Of a stretch of DNA of 5,631 bases, positions 1 to 5,631 are shown in pieces. This stretch comes from Pseudomonadota bacterium (GTDB lineage: Bacteria; Myxococcota_A; Bradymonadia; UBA4248): contig WQTY01000163.1 in assembly GCA_009786045.1 (NCBI GenBank), positions 1 through 5,631 of the forward strand, given 5' to 3'. Position 1 is the first letter of the stretch; the number at the start of each line of letters is the position of its first letter. The position numbers were made by a program, and so were the translations under genes. Under the pieces are notes generated by a model that saw only the letters and a list, made by a program, of their open reading frames with translations, did no database searches and was not told the DNA's origin.

Positions 1-1
1 G

Positions 2-997
2 GGCGTGGCAGGTGCCGGGCTCATTGTGCGGCGTCAGGACAAGCTTAATGCCTTTATGGCTGTGACGATGCAGCGGCGCCTTTTGTCGCAGCCCAGCCGC
101 ATCCGCCGCTTTGTTCAGCTGCTGTTTTTTGTGCTGTGTGGGGTGGCATGCGTTTTTGCGCTGATGCGTCCGCAGATTGTGCGCCAGGAGGCGGTGCCGG
201 TATCTCGCCATGCCGCCAATATTTATGTCCTGCTCGACGTCTCAAGGAGCATGCTGGCGACGGATGTGGTGCCCAGCCGTTTGGAACGGGCCAAGGCCGA
301 GATTCGCGACATGCTGCCGTCGTTCACGACGCATCACGTGGGTTTGATTGCCTTTGCGGGGCGCGCGACGGTGCTTTCTCCCCTGACGATGGATCATGGT
401 TTCTTTCGCCTTGTTCTTGATACAGCATCTCCTCAGAGTGTCACCCTGGGAGGGACAAACATGGGGGATGCCATTCGCAAGGCGACGCAGTTTTTGTCAG
501 GCCATGAAGGGCCGAAAGTCATCCTGCTTGTCACCGATGGTGAGGATCACGATTCCTATCCCTTAGAAGCAGCGCAGGAAGCTCGTCAGGCCGGTGTGGT
601 TATCGTGGCAGTGGGATTTGGCTCTGAGGCTGGAAGCCGCATTGAGGTGCTGGACAGGGCGACGGGCACGAAAAAGCGCGTGCTTGACGGCGCGGGCCGC
701 GAAGTGGTTTCGAAGCTTGACGGTGAGCTGCTGCGCAAAATTGCGATGGCGACGAATGGCGTTTATGTGCCGGCGGCCACGGGTGTGCTGGATTTGGATG
801 ACATTATGAAGCGGCATATTTTGCCTCTGGTCGATGAGGCCAATGAAGTTAGGATGCGAGAAGTTAAGGTCGAGCTGTTTCAGTGGTTCATCGCCCTGGG
901 CATGTTGTTTTTTCTTGGGTTCATCCTTCTGGAGAGCCGGTGGTGGCTTCGCCATGCGCAGGTTCATCATGAGGACAGGGAAGGGGGTGCAGCATGA
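2..997 (+). CDS. batB: BatB-like VWA-domain membrane protein (5' partial)
   Basis: This is a membrane-anchored von Willebrand factor A protein of the Bat family, the metal-binding adhesion subunit of a presumed envelope complex. The frame is open to the left edge. A GTG lies at position 5, but family members carry another hydrophobic segment before the basic stretch seen here, so the true start is probably upstream. Counting from that GTG, a membrane segment lies near residues 37-55, followed by the family-typical RPQ. The VWA domain spans about 72-270, and its MIDAS residues look intact: DVSRS at 78-82, Thr151 in GGTNMGDAI, and Asp178 in VTDGED. A second membrane segment is at about 295-311, followed by a short charged tail. 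The SM.A.D..PSRLERAK pattern and the TPR gene directly downstream favour BatB over BatA, but BatA cannot be excluded. The stop overlaps the next start as ATGA, so translation is probably coupled. Confidence 0.9.
   Translation, partial: GVAGAGLIVRRQDKLNAFMAVTMQRRLLSQPSRIRRFVQLLFFVLCGVACVFALMRPQIVRQEAVPVSRHAANIYVLLDVSRSMLATDVVPSRLERAKAEIRDMLPSFTTHHVGLIAFAGRATVLSPLTMDHGFFRLVLDTASPQSVTLGGTNMGDAIRKATQFLSGHEGPKVILLVTDGEDHDSYPLEAAQEARQAGVVIVAVGFGSEAGSRIEVLDRATGTKKRVLDGAGREVVSKLDGELLRKIAMATNGVYVPAATGVLDLDDIMKRHILPLVDEANEVRMREVKVELFQWFIALGMLFFLGFILLESRWWLRHAQVHHEDREGGAA
977..987 (+). promoter_or_regulatory. Ribosome binding site of the BatC-like gene
   Basis: The purine run AGGGAAGGGGG ends 6 nt before the ATG at 994. 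It lies inside the end of the preceding VWA gene and supports the ATG at 994 as the start. Together with the ATGA overlap it suggests that the two proteins are made in a coupled way. Confidence 0.6.
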
Positions 998-3405
998 AGC
1001 GCGTCATCATTTTTGCCGTCTGGCTGAGTTTTTTTGCGTTGATGCCTTTCGTGCTCCTGGCTCAGCCCCTGGCAGGTGAGGATATCCAGGGCCTGGAGGC
1101 TGAATCAGAAGAAAGCCTGTCTGTGGCTGAGTCTGGTGTGGCAGGAAGCAGCGTGTACGATGATCCGGCGATCACGCCGAGGGATATGTACAATTTTGCG
1201 CTGACGGCTTTGGAAAATGGCGATTTTGAGGTGGCCACTGAGGGGTTTGGCCGCGCGCGCAATCTCGCTGGTTTCGACAATGAGCTGCGTTTTTCTGCGG
1301 CCTATAATCTTGCGTTTGCATATGCCGCCAGGGCCGATGCGCAGGGTGATCCCAATGCTTTGGAGCTGGCGGATCTGCAGGCTGTGTTGGATGATCTTGG
1401 CATGAGTGCAGCCTGGTTTCGCGATGCTGCAGGCCAGCGTTCGGGGAATTTTGAGGCAAAGGCAAATCTTGAGATTGTGCTGAAGCGCATTGTGGCCGTG
1501 AATGATATTTTGCAGAGGAAGTACTATACGCTTGAGGTTCAGCTTGAAGAGGTCATGGGGGCGCAGCAGGCAATCCGTACACAGTCGCGAGCACTGTCTG
1601 AGCGTATTGTTCAGAGCCAGACCCAGCGAGATCCTGTACGTTTTCAGGAGGAATTCAGAAAACTCTCTGCAGAGCAGCGGGCAAATCTGACGGCAGCAAA
1701 TCTTGTGGCAGAGAATGCGGCTTCGGCACTGGCAGCCATTGAAGCGACGCCTCAGGCGTCACGTACTCAGGAGGAGGCGCTTCGTGGCGTGCAGCTTCAG
1801 ATGGTGACGCCCCTTTTGGAGCAGGCCAGACAAATGATGGCGCGTGCCAGAAGGCAGCTGCGCGACATGTCGATGGAGGATGCCAATCGGCTGACGAATC
1901 AGAGCTATTATCTCATCAAGCAGGCACGTGAGCAGCTTTATGATCCCCTCAGGATACTGCAGCATCTTATTCAGGATCAGGATGAAGTGGTGAGGCTGGT
2001 CACAGGGCGGTGGATGCTGACCGATCCGGCGTCGCTTGCATCGCTTGAAGCCAGTCATCCTGGACAAAACATTTCGCTTCCAGCCTGGCTTAATCAGACG
2101 TTGCTGACCGACAGCCAGGGCGATGTTCTCGTGCGTACGAGCCGCCTGGTGCAGCTGTTTGAAGCGGTAAGTGACGCGCCTGCACCCGAAACGGAGGATC
2201 CGCAGCAGGCCCGGCAGGCCGAAGCTCAGCGTGCGCAGATTCTGGAGGCGCTCCCACTCCTTCAGGCGGCAGTTAAGCAGATGCAGCTTGCCACTGCTGC
2301 TGTTCTTGAGGACGAGCTTTCCGACGGCAGGGATCATGCAGTTGAGGCACTTAAGCTTTTGGCACAGGCCGCAGAGCGTTTTGCCGATCTCAGGCACCTC
2401 ATAGAGGTAGCTTATGCCACGCAGACACAGATCACTTCTGAGCTTGTGGCTGCGCTGGGTTTGGGCAGGTACGCTGATGATCAGGATGAGGCTTCGCAGA
2501 GGCCGGTTTTGTCGCCTGAGGAGGTCAGGGCCATGATTGCGCCGAACATTGAGCGCCTCACACGGATGGAAGGATTGATTCAACAGGAAAGGGCCAACAT
2601 GGAAGCGCAGTCGGAAGAGAGTTCTGAGCAAATGGCACAGGTGTTTGAGCAGGCAGAGTTGCTGCGCAAAAGGGCGCTCATGGCCAACCAGCGTCTGGTG
2701 TCTTCTTTGAGGCTGTTTGACGAAGAGGATGATGAGGATCAGGCCGACTCGGTGGTACAGCATGTTGCGCAGAAGGTTTTTGAGGATGCCGGGGTGGCGG
2801 AAGAATCGATTGAAGCCCTCAGGATGCTCTTCTTTACGATTGTCGAACACGTGGCCGAGCTGTATCGTCAGCAGGCAAGAACGCTGGATGAAACGGCGGA
2901 TTTGGTGGGTGAGTCAGCCGAGGAGCAGGTGCTCCGTCTTGCGCCCGTTATTGACAGGCAGCGCATGCACGAAGCCTTGTCCGAACAGCTCACCGGGGCA
3001 CTCCACGAGCAGGCAAAAAAGATGGGGGAAAATGCGCAGGGCATGGATCCCAAGCAGCAGGCGGACATGGCGCAGCGATATTTACAGGCCGCAAGCGAGC
3101 TTCAGGGGGCAACAGGTGCCATGCGGCAGGCTTTGGCCGATTTGCAGGGAGACAACAGGCTTTTGCAGGAAGGGATGGTGTCTCAGGAGACGGCCCTTGA
3201 GCACATCCAGGCCGCACTTGAGCTTTTGCAGCCTCCACCGCCTGATTCTTCGCAAGATCAGGATCAGTCTCAGCAGCAGCAAAAAATGTCGAAAGAACAG
3301 GCAGAGAAGCGAAGCCAGCAGATTCGAAGCCGTGAGCAGGAGCGCCGAAGGTCTCGTCAGCAGCGAGAGGCTTCCGGTATGCCGACGGTTGAGAGAGATT
3401 GGTAG
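994..3405 (+). CDS. Giant BatC-like TPR/coiled-coil exported protein
   Basis: This is an 803-residue exported helical protein occupying the BatC slot of the operon. Residues 1-23 form a Sec-type signal peptide (MKR, a hydrophobic core, probable cleavage after Ala23). An acidic linker follows. A TPR-like region at about 62-166 has pairs such as AAYNLAFAY and WFRDA...NFEAKANLEIVLKR, matching the way BatC-type TPR proteins read. Residues 170-745 are almost wholly Q/E/A/L/R-rich helix and coiled coil, with diverged repeated modules and no further membrane segment. A PPPP turn at 747-750 leads into a Q-rich, then strongly basic tail ending VERDW; a similar acidic-Trp ending is, from memory, seen on other BatC-like proteins. 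Ordinary BatC proteins are only a few hundred residues long, so the central expansion is notable. The ATG start is fixed by the purine run, the overlap with the VWA gene and the signal peptide. I infer a scaffold role in the periplasm; no enzymatic motif is visible. Confidence 0.8.
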   Translation: MKRVIIFAVWLSFFALMPFVLLAQPLAGEDIQGLEAESEESLSVAESGVAGSSVYDDPAITPRDMYNFALTALENGDFEVATEGFGRARNLAGFDNELRFSAAYNLAFAYAARADAQGDPNALELADLQAVLDDLGMSAAWFRDAAGQRSGNFEAKANLEIVLKRIVAVNDILQRKYYTLEVQLEEVMGAQQAIRTQSRALSERIVQSQTQRDPVRFQEEFRKLSAEQRANLTAANLVAENAASALAAIEATPQASRTQEEALRGVQLQMVTPLLEQARQMMARARRQLRDMSMEDANRLTNQSYYLIKQAREQLYDPLRILQHLIQDQDEVVRLVTGRWMLTDPASLASLEASHPGQNISLPAWLNQTLLTDSQGDVLVRTSRLVQLFEAVSDAPAPETEDPQQARQAEAQRAQILEALPLLQAAVKQMQLATAAVLEDELSDGRDHAVEALKLLAQAAERFADLRHLIEVAYATQTQITSELVAALGLGRYADDQDEASQRPVLSPEEVRAMIAPNIERLTRMEGLIQQERANMEAQSEESSEQMAQVFEQAELLRKRALMANQRLVSSLRLFDEEDDEDQADSVVQHVAQKVFEDAGVAEESIEALRMLFFTIVEHVAELYRQQARTLDETADLVGESAEEQVLRLAPVIDRQRMHEALSEQLTGALHEQAKKMGENAQGMDPKQQADMAQRYLQAASELQGATGAMRQALADLQGDNRLLQEGMVSQETALEHIQAALELLQPPPPDSSQDQDQSQQQQKMSKEQAEKRSQQIRSREQERRRSRQQREASGMPTVERDW

Positions 3406-3421
3406 ATGAAGTCGAACCGGA

Positions 3422-3447
3422 GCCGCATGTGCCGGGGGCGTTGCGGC
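3422..3447 (+). other. GC-rich hairpin in the gap between batC-like and batD genes
   Basis: GCCGCA at 3422-3427 pairs with TGCGGC at 3442-3447. Inside it, GCC at 3431-3433 can pair with GGC at 3437-3439 around a GGG loop, with two possible G-U pairs between the two stems and one bulged T. No run of T follows, so it does not look like an intrinsic terminator. It could affect mRNA processing or stability, or access to the batD start, or it may be chance in GC-rich DNA. Confidence 0.3.
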
Positions 3448-3469
3448 CATCCATACCCGAGCGAGAAAT

Positions 3470-5631
3470 ATGGTCATGCGTTTTTCAGTAGATATCATCA
3501 GAGCGAGCAGAAGCCTGGTCATGCAGTGCATATGGTTGGGTTTGGTGGCTTTTGGCATGGCGTTGTTTTTGCCAGGCCTGGCTTCTGCACAGTCTATTCG
3601 GCTCCAGACACAGGCATCAGAAATCTATGTGGGCATGCCCTTTCAGCTGTCGCTTGTATTAACGGACTTTGACGAAACGCCTCAGCCTGTCATAGAGCCG
3701 TTTGAGATTGATCATGCCACGGTTGAGCTTCTGGGCGTGTCGCCTCAGGTTTCGTCCATGACGACCATCATCAATGGCCGCCGGACTTCGCGCCGGGAGG
3801 TGACATTTATCTATACCTATCGCGTCGTTGTGCAGAAGGAGGGGAGCTTTGCCATTCCGCCTGTTCGTGCGACGCAGGGTGCCAAAGAGGCTGTCACGGC
3901 CCAGCGCGTGACCTTCACGGCATCCGATGTCAGGACGACGCCGGATATGAGGCTCGAACTCAGCCTCCCGGAACGTCCGCTTTGGGTGGGGGAAAGCTTT
4001 GATGTCACCCTGGACTGGTTTCTAAGGCGGGAAGTTTCCGGGCAGGTGTTTTCGCTGCCGATACTTGAGATGGAAGAATATTTCGAGATCGAAGAGCCCC
4101 GGACAAGCGGCCGCGAACGTACGATAGCCTTTACGGCCGGCAGCCGGTCGCTGAACTATCCCTATACGCGGGATACGGTGTTGCGCAATGGCATTGAGTA
4201 TACGCGGTTTCGCGTGCGGCTTGGCATGAACGCCATCAGGAGCGGCGCCATCGTGCTGCCTCCTGCCAGGGTTCTTGCCGAATTGGAGTCGGGCAGGCAG
4301 CGAGATGGTTTTGGGTTTGAACGTGCCAGCTATCAGCTTTATAAGGCAGAGGACGTTGTTCGTACGCTTCAGGTTCGGGATCTCCCACAGGCGCAGCGTC
4401 CCGGTTCATTTTCAAATGCCCTGGGGGCAGATTTTCAGATCCGGGTTTCGGTCGATCGAACGATCGTCAAGGTGGGTGATCCGATTGTGCTGACGATCGA
4501 CATTTCGTCACCGCGTTCCCTGGATGGACTCATTTTGCCGTCGCTTTTTGCCTCCGGGCTGAGTGATCAGCTGTTTACGGTGTCCGGGGAATCGCCGATA
4601 GGGGAATCCATACAGGGGGCTGGCGGCCGCCAAATCAAGCGCTTCCAGGTGCCTGTCAGGATTAAGTCCGAGCGCGTGCAGGAAATTCCTCCCATTGCTT
4701 TTTCGTATTTTGACCCCCAGCGTGAGCAGTATGCGACGGTGCGCAGTGAACCTGTGGCATTGAGTGTGGCGCACGTAGAGAAAATTGGTGCTCACGATGT
4801 CGTGGGTGTGGCGCCTGCGCCGGCTCCGGCGGCATCGGTTCAGGCAGAGGCGGATTTCGTGCTTGGTCATCTTGATCTTGGGCTGGCAACTCGCCCTGAG
4901 AGCTTCAGGGGGAGTGTCTCTGCTCGTGCGCTGAATGGATTGATTTTGGGATGTTATTTGGTGCCGGGGGTTGCCTGGATACTTTTGGCCGGCCTGCGCC
5001 GCCGCCGCCTTCGTGTGCTCAGGGACAAGCCGCAGCGCGAGGTGGTGCTGGCCCTGCGTGCAGCCATGGAAGCGGCAGCAACACAGGATGCGCGTCAGGC
5101 ATCGGCGGGAATTTCCAATGCCATGGGACGCTTTCTGGCAGAAACGCAGACTTCGCGCGAGCCGTTTCATGAGATCCTGGAGGCGGTGGATGCTCAGGGC
5201 TACCGGCCTGAGGTGCAGGGCAAGCCCTTGCCCGCTGATTTGCTTGAACAGCTCCGGGAGGCGGTCAGGCGCCATGTCAATCCAAGGTTTGCCAGGCTCG
5301 TTTCCACGATCTTTCTCCTGCTGCTGTGCTTCTGGCCGTTGCCTGAAGCTCTGGCCCAATCACGGCCTGCGCCCGAATCCGAGACGATGGCACGCTGGCA
5401 GCAGGCGCAGTCTGCCTACCATGAGGCGATGCAGACGGAGGATCGCAAGAGCCGGCTTGCCAGGTTTGGCTATGCGGCATCGTTGTACCGCGAGCTTTCG
5501 GCGCAGTATCCCGACAGGGTCGAATTGCATCTTGATTGGGGAAATGCAGCTTTGAACGCAGCAGATATGGGATCCGCGAGCCTTGCCTATCGGCGGGCCC
5601 TGTGGTTGTCACCGAACCAGCCCCAGGCCAG
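3470..5631 (+). CDS. batD: BatD-BatE fusion-like oxygen tolerance protein (3' partial)
   Basis: This is a BatD-family exported protein whose frame stays open to the window end, giving 720 codons so far. ATG at 3470 and ATG at 3476 are both possible starts, with only a weak purine stretch (GAGCGAG, 3459-3465) upstream; ATG 3521 is less likely because it would remove the basic part of the signal peptide. Counting from 3470, the signal peptide is 1-40 (ASA before Gln41). The periplasmic part has three BatD-type repeats: IYVGMPF near 52-58, LWVGESF near 171-177 and VKVGDPI near 334-339. A YFDP motif follows at 413-416, then an Ala/Pro linker near 446-460. A membrane segment at about 490-510 is followed by RRRR and a cytoplasmic tail of about 100 residues that looks like a normal BatD C-terminus. 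The frame then continues through a second hydrophobic segment (610-629, ending ALAQ) into a TPR-like region that resembles BatE. BatD is confident; the fusion reading is good but the end is not seen. Confidence 0.88.
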   Translation, partial: MVMRFSVDIIRASRSLVMQCIWLGLVAFGMALFLPGLASAQSIRLQTQASEIYVGMPFQLSLVLTDFDETPQPVIEPFEIDHATVELLGVSPQVSSMTTIINGRRTSRREVTFIYTYRVVVQKEGSFAIPPVRATQGAKEAVTAQRVTFTASDVRTTPDMRLELSLPERPLWVGESFDVTLDWFLRREVSGQVFSLPILEMEEYFEIEEPRTSGRERTIAFTAGSRSLNYPYTRDTVLRNGIEYTRFRVRLGMNAIRSGAIVLPPARVLAELESGRQRDGFGFERASYQLYKAEDVVRTLQVRDLPQAQRPGSFSNALGADFQIRVSVDRTIVKVGDPIVLTIDISSPRSLDGLILPSLFASGLSDQLFTVSGESPIGESIQGAGGRQIKRFQVPVRIKSERVQEIPPIAFSYFDPQREQYATVRSEPVALSVAHVEKIGAHDVVGVAPAPAPAASVQAEADFVLGHLDLGLATRPESFRGSVSARALNGLILGCYLVPGVAWILLAGLRRRRLRVLRDKPQREVVLALRAAMEAAATQDARQASAGISNAMGRFLAETQTSREPFHEILEAVDAQGYRPEVQGKPLPADLLEQLREAVRRHVNPRFARLVSTIFLLLLCFWPLPEALAQSRPAPESETMARWQQAQSAYHEAMQTEDRKSRLARFGYAASLYRELSAQYPDRVELHLDWGNAALNAADMGSASLAYRRALWLSPNQPQA

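Noticed and set aside
5..7. GTG as the true start of the VWA gene
   Set aside because: The frame is open upstream to the window edge, there is no room to see a ribosome binding site, and family members have an additional N-terminal hydrophobic segment that would lie outside the window.
1759..2850. Long open frame on the minus strand (363 codons) opposite the BatC-like gene
   Set aside because: Its translation is rich in Leu, His, Arg and Cys with no recognisable domain, as expected from the antisense of Gln/Glu/Ala-rich codons. The plus-strand gene has a signal peptide, a ribosome binding site and family features.
3422..3460. Intrinsic terminator between the second and third genes
   Set aside because: The stem is plausible, but no T-run follows it and the next gene of the same system begins about 25 nt later.
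3406..3672. ATG-started frame of 88 codons directly after the stop of the BatC-like gene
   Set aside because: It starts right after the TAG, but the product has no signal peptide or family likeness and runs about 200 nt over the start of BatD in another frame, where BatD's signal peptide is clear.
4508..5359. Long open frame on the minus strand (283 codons) opposite batD
   Set aside because: The composition is Arg/His/Gln/Pro-rich without any domain, and the plus-strand BatD frame is clearly real with its three repeats and membrane segments.
4971..5555. Plus-strand frame overlapping the batD 3' part, with a GGGAGG upstream of an internal ATG at 5274
   Set aside because: I considered whether it was a separate downstream gene or a frameshift product. 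The translation is Arg/Cys/Ser-rich with no domain, while the BatD frame on the same DNA encodes a membrane segment and a TPR region.

Overview
The window is a piece of a single plus-strand operon of the Bat (Bacteroides aerotolerance) type. It holds two complete or near-complete genes and part of a third. In order these are: a BatB-like von Willebrand factor A (VWA) membrane protein (5' end outside the window), a very long BatC-like protein made of a TPR region plus coiled coil (complete, 803 aa), and a BatD protein whose reading frame runs on into a BatE-like TPR domain (3' end outside the window). Every gene points the same way. The first junction is an ATGA overlap, and the second gap is only about 65-70 nt. 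No promoter, terminator, RNA gene, mobile element or CRISPR array is visible, so the window looks internal to one transcription unit.

The organism is probably a Gram-negative (two-membrane) bacterium. The operon type is common in Bacteroidetes, Proteobacteria, spirochaetes and related phyla. The two proteins whose N-termini are visible begin with Sec-type signal peptides, and the large domains are predicted to lie in the periplasm. GC content is roughly mid-50s percent by eye, which argues against a typical low-GC Bacteroides. The lineage cannot be fixed from this sequence alone.

Region by region: 2-997 encodes the VWA protein, with an intact metal-binding (MIDAS) motif between two membrane segments. 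994-3405 encodes the BatC-like protein: signal peptide, TPR region, about 570 residues of Q/E/A-rich helices with diverged internal repeats, and a basic C-terminal tail ending in ERDW. 3406-3469 is a short intercistronic gap with a GC-rich hairpin and no obvious terminator. 3470-5631 encodes BatD with three 'VG(E/D/M)' beta-sandwich repeats, a membrane segment, a cytoplasmic tail, a second membrane segment resembling an embedded signal peptide, and a BatE-like TPR region cut by the window end.

In known Bat systems the VWA proteins, TPR proteins and BatD are thought to form a cell-envelope complex, usually encoded next to a MoxR AAA+ ATPase and a DUF58 protein. Its molecular job is unsettled; aerotolerance, stress resistance and envelope protein maturation have all been proposed. 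Here the system itself is known. The unusual parts are the greatly enlarged BatC-like subunit and the BatD-BatE fusion.
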